The position numbers and the translations under genes were made by a program. From Nemertoderma westbladi (lineage: Eukaryota; Xenacoelomorpha; Nemertodermatida; Nemertodermatidae), in assembly GCA_032718475.1 (NCBI GenBank), contig JAUCBJ010005664.1:1-24727 (forward strand): a stretch of 24,727 nt of DNA, written 5' to 3'. Of this stretch, positions 8,771 through 18,128 are shown one piece after another. Numbering within the stretch: the first letter of the stretch is position 1; every line of letters begins with the position of its first letter. The notes beneath the pieces are model-generated. The model was not told where the DNA came from, did no database searches, and saw nothing but the letters and a program-made list of their open reading frames with translations.

Positions 8771-8986
8771 ACATGACTTTGTCAAATAGAATAACTACAG
8801 AAGACTCCATATTATTTTAAATATCAAAAATCCTTAAATTATTAACCTCTAAGGCGAATAAAATACCAAAACGATATTGGAAATACATAAATAATAAAAT
8901 ATGCCCGTTGCTATGGTAACAATAGATACGATACAATAACGAACAACATATATTAATATGGGCCGATCCACTAACTACAACTAATA
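8764..8986 (+). repeat. Second copy of the 7226-7448 block
   Basis: It runs from CATAAAACATGAC to AATAAAATCGGC and matches 7226-7448 with a few substitutions. It is followed by a scrambled partial copy (AAATCGGCAATCGGTTGGTGCGCG, 8986-9020), and then copy C starts afresh at 9045, so the boundary has been rearranged or duplicated. Confidence 0.85.
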
Positions 8987-9044
8987 AAATCGGCAAATCG
9001 GCAATCGGTTGGTGCGCGAAAATCACTTATTAAATCACTTAAGC

Positions 9045-10308
9045 GGATTAGGTTTAATATGGGCCGATCCCCTAACTACAACTAATAAAATCGGCAATTG
9101 TCCGGTCACGCCCGGATGATCAAGGGAATCAATAGGGTTGGTGCGCGAAGAAATTGTTGGGCTAGAAACAATCGAATAAGGGGTGACAAGGTTCCCTGAA
9201 TCGAGTGGCGGCGTGTGTGATTTTTGTAAAAACATGAAGAATCGGTCGAAATGGCGGGTTTAAGTATAAGTAAGCCTGGGAAGCCAATTTTGAAAATCGA
9301 ATGTGATTGGCTGTTACATATTTGACATCACGTCACTTAGCAGTGCTCAGATAATTTCTTATATTGTTTTCTATGGGTTGATTTTCGATCGATTTAAGTC
9401 ACATTTAATCTACATAATTGTAAGGTTCAATAATTTTCGTGCACAATAAAGTCAATTGATTAAGATTAATTAAGAAAACAATATGTGAAATAAATTCGAA
9501 ATATAATTTTAGCTTTAGACAAATGTTTAATTTACAAATTGTATAATTAATATTACAAAATTGATTACATAAGTTATATCTATGTAACTATAATATATAC
9601 CAGTCACCACAAAAGTTTAAGCAAAGGCTGACTGACTAAAGGTCATTCAACAATATTTAATGTTTAAAGTTTAGAGTTTAATGATTGTCAATTAATGAGT
9701 TTTTAATGATCGTTCATTAATAATTAGTTATAGCATTGATAACAGATATAATTGCATATGCAGATATGATAACTGATCTGACAGCGCAGTAAGCTGTATA
9801 TCGTACAGCAGTACAGTAGTGTTTGAATATCCCGCACTCATGTTGACCCAATAATTCGTGATGTTAGGTCACTACAAGTTCATCAATAATTTGATATGGT
9901 TCGCTCTACAATCATTTCTCACCTGGCTTATATCAATTGAAATCGGAGAGTCAAGCGCGTCTTTTAACACTACAAACAATTATAAATAATACTGTTTGCA
10001 ATTTTGCACACTTGGTAGATTGCCTGACCCCGTATGCAAGAACTAATCAACTCAGCACTAGCCACCTATTGCATTGTAGTATCGGAGTAGGCCTATTGCT
10101 TTATTGTTGCCTAAGTTCATAACGTTGAGTAAACCTACCGCTGTGTACAACTCTTATGCTACCGGTGACCAGTACACATTTCAACTTAATGAACTTAAAG
10201 CTGCAATACAGCAATACTAAGATACTGCAATGCAATAGGTGGATAGGGCTGAGTGGTTCAGTACTATTAGCATACCGGTCAGGCAAACTGCGAGTTTATA
10301 ATTGTGAA
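9045..10308 (+). repeat. Dispersed repeat, copy C (full length, with an extra 179 bp)
   Basis: It matches copy A (2783-3893) from GGATTAGGTTTAATA to TTATAATTGTGAAT. It differs by a block at 9700-9878 that is absent from A at 3452/3453. There is no coding potential. Its right part is the same foldback as in A. Short indels elsewhere, such as an 8-base AACAATGT segment present only in A, show that the copies have diverged independently. Confidence 0.85.
9976..10305. repeat. Long imperfect inverted repeat (foldback) within copy C
   Basis: The termini ACAATTATAA (9976-9985) and TTATAATTGT (10296-10305) are the same as in copy A. Arms of about 150 bp pair with an apex near 10135. The conserved ends in both copies support a unit with defined termini, though no target-site duplication is evident next to either. 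Confidence 0.75.
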
Positions 10309-10418
10309 TTGATTCATTTTATCAATATTATTTTCATCATCATGAATTTAATTAATTGTAGTGCTAAAATACGCGCAAGACACTCTGTTTTCACATGTGA
10401 TGAAATGATTGAGATTAA

Positions 10419-11508
10419 ATGTGGAAGGCTATGGGCGGATACCAGGGTGGAAAGGGACACAGTGGATCAACCGGGCTACCGGGTTCGGATCCACTCCTGG
10501 CAGGGGAGGAAGAAGATGAGTTTGGGGCGATGCCGCCAATAGAGAGGATTGCGGCCCCAGCAGGGGAAGAGGAGGAGGACGAGTTAGGGGAGATGCCGCC
10601 GATAGCGAGGATCGGCCACTCATGGGCTGGGTGGACGGGAGGGTGGTGACGGCCAGCGGGGCGAGAGCCTTCTGGAACAAACCCGGTAAGCGGACCTGGG
10701 AGCACAGGGAGCCGGCAATGGACTTTGCGGCGAGTACGATCAGGTTAGGCGAGCAACCGGGAACGGCGCCACGGGGAGTGTTTGGAGAAACAATGCCGAG
10801 GGTGGAGGAGGACATCGACATGGGTAGGGAGGACAGCGTCCAGATATTTGTCTACCAGCGGCTCCATAGACCCAGGAGGCCACGCGGAGCCAAGGATGAC
10901 TTGGGGCGGGACACAATAGTACACGGTTGCGATTAATGTGGAAGATTAATTTGTCAGCAAAATAACTGTCTATACCGTTTCCAGAAGGGGACGGCGTGTC
11001 TCTACTGCCGCGAGTCAACCCATAAGATGGGTGCCTGTCCGAGGTTGTACAACAGATGTTCAAAGTGCAAGTTTAGAGGGCACTTTAAGCGCCAGTGCGA
11101 CTGTATGGACGATAAGGAAAACTTCCCGATCTTCGAGGAGTGGGCCGACATCGTAGTCATGACACGACAAAGGATGCATCCCAGGAGTTCCGGTGGGGCT
11201 TCTTTAACATAAACGTGGAAGCCTACCAGGAGATCACCAAGAGGAGACTACCATTCACGTATCAGGAGGTAGCGACAGCGGCATCGTACGGAGGGGTCAT
11301 CAACACCCAGAGATACCTGGACAGATGGTCACCAGTAAATAGGATCGAATTCAGGGACTTTCTGGGGGAACACATGCCGCGCGATGAAGATGATCTTGTG
11401 GAATGCTACCAGAGGGAGACAGGAGGGACAATCAGTGGGACTGCCTGCGAAGCGATACTGGGAGTTGATAACAGCTGCGCCCAAAGAACCAACAACGGGG
11501 CTTGGTAA
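10419..11508 (+). pseudogene. LTR-retrotransposon gag remnant with two CCHC zinc knuckles
   Basis: The GC content rises sharply. A first frame (10419-10649) encodes an acidic twofold repeat (GEEEDEFGAMPPI / GEEEEDELGEMPPI). The next frame (10622-11212) is interrupted by TAA 10934-10936 and then gives CLYCRESTHKMGAC and CSKCKFRGHFKRQC, two perfect C-x2-C-x4-H-x4-C knuckles, which bind genomic RNA in Gag nucleocapsids. Around 11165 the reading shifts to the frame that ends at 11508 (EFRWGFFNINVEAYQEITKR). Two frame changes and one nonsense codon make it non-functional. No protease or polymerase motifs follow before the probable 3' LTR, so the element is internally deleted or non-autonomous. Confidence 0.6.
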
Positions 11509-12257
11509 GACGGTATTGGCGAGGATGAGTAGCCTCAAGGATAAACAGGAAGGAATCCCAGGCAAGATGATGATAGGGGCAAGGAACTCAGTTGGTTCCC
11601 GAAGACGGGAGGAGCAAACTAGAACTCAGGAACAGGGGTGTAAGTGTGCCTGGAAGGCACCACATAAATGGAACAGTACAAACTCCTAAGTGCAATTAAT
11701 TAAGTGCAATTAGTATTTACGTACGTAAAATTAATTAATTAATACCCAATATAATCAATGTATGTACTATAGTCAAAATATAACCTTTTCCAACTAGCTA
11801 CTGGGATTGGGGACCAATTGACTGGAACAGGAGGACGAGACATTAGTCGGATCTCACTGACATGGTGTACACATGCGTGGGACCCAATAAGTGTGTGGAG
11901 AGTGACAACAACAAAACAAGTTGAGTATGGGGGAATGGGGGAAGCATGGTGAGAAGGTGTTAGGGTGTGAGGAAGGGAAAGAAAGCGAGCGTGGGGGGGG
12001 GGGATGAGTCTCAAGGGACTGGTGAGAGAGGAAAGGACAACAAAGTCCATGAGGAAAATTGTGTGAGGAGTGAGGGCAATCATCTAAAACAGAAACGCCA
12101 GATACCTTGGTACGGCATAGCTCGCAGGTGTACAAGGGATGGGTAGTGATAACAGACCCATGGGGGCCGGCCTGGAAAGTCGACCCCAAGAAGAAAATTC
12201 CACACCACATCCAATATTAGATTGGATTCCAGCGGAATTGAAGCGCACTTAAGGTTG
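11509..12257. other. Non-coding interior between gag remnant and 3' end of the element
   Basis: It is purine-rich on the plus strand, with a 12-base G run near 11991-12002 inside GA-rich sequence. ORFs on the minus strand are Pro/Ser/His-rich shadows of this bias. I see no pol or env motifs. Confidence 0.45.
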
Positions 12258-12286
12258 ATGCTATCTTCTCACCGGGAAGATAGCAT
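12258..12286 (+). other. Perfect 11-bp stem-loop just before the polypurine tract
   Basis: ATGCTATCTTC (12258-12268) and GAAGATAGCAT (12276-12286) are exact reverse complements around a 7-nt loop, and the G-rich tract 12287-12294 follows immediately. Its position at the junction with the probable 3' LTR suggests a role in the element RNA (inference). Confidence 0.75.
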
Positions 12287-12938
12287 GGGGGGAGTGTAAG
12301 CGGATTCAATTCCGTGCATTACCCACCGAAAATGGGGTTAGTGGCATTTTACCAATATAGTTGGCGATGTGAGATTACCAATAATCATCTCACCTCATAA
12401 CAAACAGGGGCGACACATGCCGTAAGCCACAGAGAGAGGTGAGAGGTCAAACCACCTCAGAGGGACAAACAAGCTAGTTGTAAGGCTAGCACCAAGGGAT
12501 AATGCCAACAGGGAGTGGCAAGGTGAGAATTACTCAGGTTAAGTCAATAGTCGGCGGGAAAGCACATTGGGGAGGACAAGAGCGCATCTATTGGATATTA
12601 AGGCCGCCCTGTAGTGTAGGGCTGATGTGATATGTGTCAATAATATAACCATTGTGATTACTGATTGTTAGTTTAGTTGATTTCCTTGCAGTTGTGAGAC
12701 CGGAATAGTTTTGACCGTCGTCATTACTGACCATATTGCATATTATTATATTCAGACTGTGCTATTATCAATTACTGTGATTATTAATACTGACAATTTA
12801 ACTCTGTCGTTTTCAACGGCCTTAGCCTAATATATATATATATCCAGCATTAGCCCAGCAGCCCACAGACGCGACGATGCGTACAATCCCCACACCGGTC
12901 GGAATCTACCACTGTCAACTGCAGTGGATTCCGTCACA
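12287..12938 (+). mobile_element. Polypurine tract and probable 3' LTR
   Basis: GGGGGGAG (12287-12294) resembles a polypurine tract and is directly followed by TGTAAGCGGATTC. The proposed LTR runs to GGATTCCGTCACA at 12938, giving TG...CA ends and about 644 bp. A TATA-like AATATATATATAT lies at about 12829-12842 and an AATAAA at 12940-12945, just past the proposed end, so the true right border could be a little further on. The matching 5' LTR is not in the window. It probably belongs with the zinc-knuckle gag upstream. Confidence 0.5.
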
Positions 12939-13269
12939 GAATAAATTTGCAGCGCTACCTAGCGGTGCAGAATTATTTTCACAAAATTTCGCCTGATAGT
13001 TATGTTGCCCCAGCTTTGATCTATCATATAAAAAACTTTCATGTTTTTATATTCAAAACTGTAAAAGCCTTAGGGTTTTAAACGCAAACAAGTTTTTTTT
13101 ATTGTTAACTAGTATCAACTAATATTAAACAGCGAAAAATAGAATTTGTCTAACCTGTCATGTTAGTATCTTAGGTACCTATATTCCATATTATAACCAG
13201 AACCAAACAATTTTGAAACGCTGAGAGTGATAAATCGAAGAGTTATCCGAAAATGGTGTATAATTTATA
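12939..13269. other. AT-rich spacer
   Basis: I see no gene. It contains the imperfect palindrome GCAGCGCTACCTAGCGGTGC at 12949-12968, which resembles insect CTCF-type motifs, and is otherwise AT-rich unique sequence. Confidence 0.45.
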
Positions 13270-13286
13270 TTAACCTTATTAAACCC

Positions 13287-13314
13287 GGGGGGGGGGTCAA
13301 TATGACCCCCCCCC
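13287..13314. repeat. Left subterminal G-run/C-run hairpin
   Basis: Ten G, then TCA-ATA-TGA, then nine C, forming a strong hairpin with a 3-nt loop. The same motif recurs at the other end of the element (14739-14760), placing a matched structure near each terminus. Confidence 0.85.
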
Positions 13315-13567
13315 GTGGTTTTTTTATTATAATTCTGAAACAAACGCAGTTGAGAATCTGAAATTTTATGACTTTTCCTAAAAATCTATTGTCTTCCTAG
13401 TAGTGAAAACCGTTTTCAAAAATATTACTACTTTTGGCACTTTTTTTGAGACGTTTTTTGAAAATTACATTTCATTAAATATGAATTTTAACATCTCTAA
13501 TTTTGATTTACACCGGTTTTTTGGTGTTAAAAATTTGATGGAATTCATATCCATTGATTTAGATATT

Positions 13568-14280
13568 TCAAACTTGTATTTTTCGGCGGGTACCAAATTT
13601 TGGTGCCAGCACCAAATTTTGAAATAAGTCAATTTTGTAAATTGAACGTTTGAAACTTCTTTTTTACGCAATTGGGGTTTTTTGGGTTTTTGGATTCGAT
13701 GAAATATATACGAGTTGCACCAAGCGTATCAAACTTGTATTTTTCGGTGCTGTGTGCAAATTTTGGTGCTAGCACGAAATTTTGAAAATCCACTCAATAG
13801 ATAAAATTGCTTGTGACTTTATTTCTTGCGTTTTAGAGGTTTATGGCTGTTCTGAATTCAATGGAAAATATAATTATCGAACTAGACATCTCAAACTTGT
13901 ATTTTTCGGATGTGGGTGCAAAATGTGGTGCTAGCACCAAATTTTGAAAACCATCAAATATATCAATTGATTGTGTCACCTTGTTTCTTGCGTTATACGG
14001 GTTTGTGATGGTTCTGAATTCAATGGAATCAGTAAAAATTTCATAAGAGTTCTCAAACTTGTATTTTTCGCCGGTGGGTGAAAATTGTTGTGCCAGCACC
14101 AAATTTTGGAAAATATGCAAATTGATAAGTAGATAGTATCACCTTGTTTCTTGCGTTATACGGGTTTATGACGGTCCTGAATCCGATGGAATCAATAAAA
14201 ACAGCACTGGACATCGCAAACTTGTACTTTTTGGTGATGGGTACGAAATTTGGTGCTAGCACCAAAATTTGCCAAATTAC
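13568..14280 (+). repeat. Five ~162-bp tandem repeats with internal palindrome
   Basis: The marker CAAACTTGTATTTTTCGG recurs at 13568, 13729, 13891, 14053 and about 14216, spaced 161-163 bp. Each unit also has a variant of TTTGGTGCTAGCACCAAA, a perfect 18-bp palindrome in the best units, and later units share TTGTTTCTTGCGTTATACGG and GGTTCTGAATTCAATGGAAT. The ORFs on either strand in this stretch are by-products of the repetition. Confidence 0.9.
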
Positions 14281-14738
14281 GCCGAAAAATACAAGTAGCA
14301 ATGATCTGGCATATTAGAAATGTATTCCATTAGAATCAGCGCCCTCGAAAACCTGAAAATGTGAATTTATAGCATCGTATAAGTGAATTAAAAATTTTGT
14401 GTTTTAACTGAAAAGTGCTGGTTACTTGTTTTTTTCATTTTTTTCCTACGCAGAGAGGACTAAACAGCCATTTATAGTAATCATATCATTTTTTAATATT
14501 TTCCAATGTATTTTGCACCCCAGAAAACCTGTATTGAAAAATAATTAGCCGAAAATGTAACTTTCAAATTTGGTAAAAATTGTGCACTACTTGTAAATTT
14601 GGTGCTGCAATATTATTTTTTGGTGCTGTAGTATTACATTTTTTTGGAATTTTTTTTTTTTCGGTCGGATCCAGACAAGTGATACCTACGTACAAACAAA
14701 AAATCAGACGTTTTCGTAAATATTTGTAGATTTTAGAT

Positions 14739-14760
14739 GGGGGGGGTCAATATGACCCCC
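14739..14760. repeat. Right subterminal G-run/C-run hairpin
   Basis: Eight G, TCAATATGA, then five C, matching the motif at 13287-13314 in the same orientation because the motif is nearly palindromic. It lies 44 bp from the right TTAA. Confidence 0.85.
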
Positions 14761-14807
14761 TCCCGGTATTTGAACAACATTTTATAGCCCGGTACTAATA
14801 GGGTTAA

Positions 14808-15483
14808 TGCGTTCTGCTTTATTTAATAAAGCAGCACGTCTTTGGATAATACGTGCGTGCGGCCAGTTTGAGCGGCTACTGTATGTAAATAATTGTTTAA
14901 CGTGTAAGTAAGACTTTTCATACGTCCTATAGAAGTCATTTTAGAGAAAATGAGCAAATAAAATATGGCGACAGTGTTCAGTAAAACTGAACGGACACAG
15001 ACGGTGACTATTTATTGAAAACAATTTCCGTAATTTTGGCCTTTTTGAAGGCCCGTGTTTCGTGAGAGATGCCTTACCGCTACTTCATTTGTCCGACCAT
15101 GAGAATCAAACATACAATATTTATTATCATTTGGTAGCTTATGGCCTCCTCCATTATCATACACTAATTTAATTAAATAAAAGTACTACTTTACTTTTAA
15201 TTCGTCGATAAAATGTTAGTCGACTGAGAATGTAAAGGCTTTTGCGGACATAACAAGTCATTTTTCCCCGCAATGTACTGTGTAGGTACTTTAGCGGACA
15301 TAACAAGCCGTTTTCTGCCGCAATGCGCTTAATACTCTAAAAGACTGGAGCTCAGATGACGAAATCTGTCAGCTGATTTACTGTAAACGTGGAACCTTTC
15401 TTTGTTCTGCTCAGCCAATCAGAGCGATTTTCATTTTATGTTGGACAAGGGCTTACAGAAAACCGCGTAATGCATTACGGTCT
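14808..15483. other. Intergenic stretch with small palindromes and a 50-bp tandem duplication
   Basis: CTGCTTTATT-T-AATAAAGCAG (14814-14834) is a perfect palindrome next to the piggyBac-like element. GGCCTT-TTTG-AAGGCC (15038-15053) is a second hairpin. GCGGACATAACAAG starts at 15244 and 15294, each ending CCGCAATG, a 50-bp tandem duplication. No gene is recognised. Confidence 0.6.
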
Positions 15484-15666
15484 TTGTTTACCTTTCTGAG
15501 CCTCAGAATCGGCTTGGAAATCTTCTGTACTTCTGTTGTGGAAGTTTCAGACTTTGGCCTAAACATCTCATCTGATGGCTTTGATTACAAGAACATAAAA
15601 CTATTAACGATTCAACTACCGAATCACACGTTGAACATTGCTGCACATGGAACACTGCATAAGTAA
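15484..15666 (+). CDS. Small unassigned ORF (low support)
   Basis: The 60-codon frame uses a non-ATG opening codon and encodes a mixed sequence (VEVSDFGLNISSDGFDYKNI) with no recognised domain. No splice sites or poly-A signal support it. It may be chance or an exon piece. Confidence 0.12.
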   Translation: MFTFLSLRIGLEIFCTSVVEVSDFGLNISSDGFDYKNIKLLTIQLPNHTLNIAAHGTLHK

Positions 15667-15940
15667 CACATACTGACTGTTCACCGCATTATTTTGCTTC
15701 TATTATTAATTGGTGTTATGTTAATGTATATTGCTGATATATTTGGAGAATACCGATGAATAATCATAAAACCTCACAATCTTCTTGATTACTGAAGGTT
15801 AGAGGAATGCGTTTACCGGTAGCAACTGCGACTTACATTATAGTGGTTTTTTGTGTGAATTAAATGCTATTTCATAATCCCTACATGTGTCAATTGCGAT
15901 CCTCCTTATATATGATCAAATTCAGTGACGGTCAGCAGAT

Positions 15941-15980
15941 CAGTGTGAAGTAGTGTGAAGCCGTGTGAAGTAGTGTGAAG
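15941..15980 (+). repeat. Four-copy 10-bp tandem repeat
   Basis: Exact 10-bp register: CAGTGTGAAG, TAGTGTGAAG, CCGTGTGAAG, TAGTGTGAAG. It is followed by GTTAATAAAG. Slippage or regulatory origin cannot be told apart. Confidence 0.85.
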
Positions 15981-18128
15981 GTTAATAAAGCATCTCCTAA
16001 AGAATGCGCTATTTACGAAACTCATTAGCCATCTAGTTGTGATTAGTATAAGTTATAACTCTCTTTTTATACTTAAAGCGCCACGTCCTAAAGGAACTGT
16101 TAATATTTCCCCAAAAGTAAATATATTGTCAGAGATTATATAGTAACAATCAATCGAATAATACCGTAGGTCTGCACCGCAATCACTTCAAAGCACCCGA
16201 ATCCAGTCTCCCTTAACAGTGGGTGGATGATTGCGGATAGACTGGCTTCGGCTAATGTTACTTCATGTGCTGTGCACTAAATACTTGTTATAGGCTAAAG
16301 TCGATTTATAAACAAAAAGACAACTAAAATTGGCAGGTTAAACTGCTAAAAGTCTAAAAGCGCGAACATTAATAGTTTTAAACCCTTGATTGCACATAGG
16401 CAATAAAGTCGAAGGTACCGGTCGAACGGTAAGCTGTAGGCCTAACTGCCCAACTACCCGAACCGGTACTTACAGGTACAACAGTATTATTCGATTTTGA
16501 TAATTATATACCAGTAGGTCTTGATATTTAATCAGGGACTGCAGCCCTGGTTTTTTATTGGGATTTTACTTATTTCTGTCAGTTTTATTTATCTGTAAGT
16601 GTAATATTGAGCAGAAGGCGTGTAAGCCTGCTCAGATTATATAAATAATTTGTAGGCTGGATTGTTGTCTGACTGTTGTTGGGTCTGAAGCGATTGCAGT
16701 GTGTTTAGAGTGTATGTCCGATAAAGTACTAGTTAGGAAGGTGGGGGCATCCAGTGCTGTAAGGTAAATCCCCCCCGAAAGAATAAGTCGTACTACTCGG
16801 TTAGAACGCCTACTAACTAACCATTTCGGAGTCTGCATATACTGTAGTTTATTTAGGCTTGACAGTATGTATTTTGTTTGTGTAGTCTGCATGGGTAGCG
16901 TAATATTTATTATTCAGAGTCTATGCGAGTATTCGCAACCTACATACCCCCAAGTTTATTCCTACAGTAATTGTGCTTGTTATACATACCGTTAAAGTTA
17001 AATTAACCCCGGTACTACATCAGGGCTGCTTGGCGTAGGTAAAGACTGGTGATTTTATGCTCTGGTCACTCCAGCAGATACCGTGGTTCTTTTAGCTGTA
17101 CAAGTATATTTAACTGCTGGTTATTTGTTGTATAAGTACTTGTACCTAATTTAGGGTTTAGTGTACAGTGCTTTCCGAAAGTCATTAGTGTGTAGGCAGT
17201 ATATTTGTGTTGTAAAGTGGTTAATAGGCACGTTAGCTCTGTTTGGCTGCGGTAATTAAATTCTAGGTAAGGACACTCCGGGTACATATGTAGTACTTAT
17301 AGCGCTACGGCTATAAGTCGTCAGACGGTGGTATTTTCTTATCTGGACAACGCAATTTACTTACTACTGCTTTATTGTTTTCAAATACCATAGTATCCTG
17401 TCTGTTTGTATTAACCAGAAATTCTAACTCCTTGTTAGACTGGTTTGTAGATTTCCTGTAAAATTACCCTAAAATTTGTACGTGTAACTTTTGGTGTTTA
17501 TTTAGAGATTGTAATATCATGCAGTAATTGTATGTAATTTGTAGTGATAAGTAACTTAGTAAAGTAGCATTATTCGTTTTAGTATCCAACAAGTAGCACT
17601 TTACTGAGAGTGTTTAGCTTCTGTGCAGTGGCTCCTTACCCAGAAATAATAACATTTTTTCAAATATTGTCAAAACCCCTTGTACGGGTACCTAATATAT
17701 TATAAATCAACTCAAACCGATTTATAAAATAGTAGGCCTGTTATACATCAATTAGGTCTTAATATCAGTTGAACTACTGCTTAAATAACAGTAATAAAGT
17801 AAAGGAAAGTAACCCTAAAATTCAGAAATTCAGTTATTATAAAATAATTGACATTACTGGTATTTTACGATAGGCTTATTATATTTATTTATATAAATTT
17901 AGGCTGAAATTATATACCGGTATTCTGTAACTGTGACTAATCCTAGCCTGTAATAATACTTATATATATACTATAAGTGTATACCGGTATTTTAATATAT
18001 TGTATATATATCACATTACACTGAGTAGCGGTATCGGTAATTAAATACTAGGCTTACAGTGGATACTGAATTACTAGACTTGCTTTAACTGTCGTTATAG
18101 TAGTAGGCATTCAACTGTACAATCAAAC
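15981..18128. other. Non-coding interval upstream of the BEL/Pao-like frame
   Basis: AT-rich, with recurrent ACCGGTA and TAGGCCT words and a T/G-biased stretch at about 16600-17600. It should hold the 5' LTR, primer-binding site and leader of the retrotransposon, but no copy of it is seen downstream of the coding region, so the LTR limits cannot be set. The ORFs here are short and unconvincing. Confidence 0.4.

Larger units (their letters stand above)
13270..14807. mobile_element. TTAA-flanked, piggyBac-like non-autonomous element
   Basis: TTAA occurs at both ends (13270-13273 and 14804-14807). Just inside are terminal inverted repeats: the left end reads CCTTATTAAACCCGGG and the right end, reverse complemented, CCCTATTAGTACCGGG. 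TTAA duplication with CCC/CCY-starting termini is the hallmark of piggyBac transposons. The 1.54-kb body has no transposase ORF. It consists of two subterminal G/C-run hairpins, five tandem repeats of about 162 bp and AT-rich filler. It would need a transposase supplied elsewhere. Confidence 0.65.

Noticed and set aside
7278-9235. Repeated minus-strand ORFs beginning MFLQKSHTPPLDSGNL
   Set aside because: The ORF is a translation of the dispersed repeat shared by copies B and C (and A in broken form). No domain, and indels between copies do not respect the frame.
10415-11063. Minus-strand Pro/Ser-rich ORFs opposite the gag remnant
   Set aside because: The plus strand has zinc knuckles and acidic gag-like repeats. 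The minus frames are their GC-rich shadows.
11739-12210. Minus-strand ORFs of 114 and 118 codons
   Set aside because: They are Pro/Ser/His-rich translations of a purine-biased strand, with no motif or splice support.
13568-14280. CRISPR-like array
   Set aside because: Repeats of about 162 bp without short unique spacers, in an intron-bearing genome with retrotransposons. It is a tandem satellite.
13465-14301. Several short minus-strand ORFs with a similar KYKFE-like motif
   Set aside because: The similarity comes from the 162-bp tandem repeat, not from a protein family.
17629-17641. TGGCTCCTTACCC as a retrotransposon primer-binding site
   Set aside because: It starts with TGG as a primer-binding site should, but I cannot tie it to a known tRNA or an LTR border.
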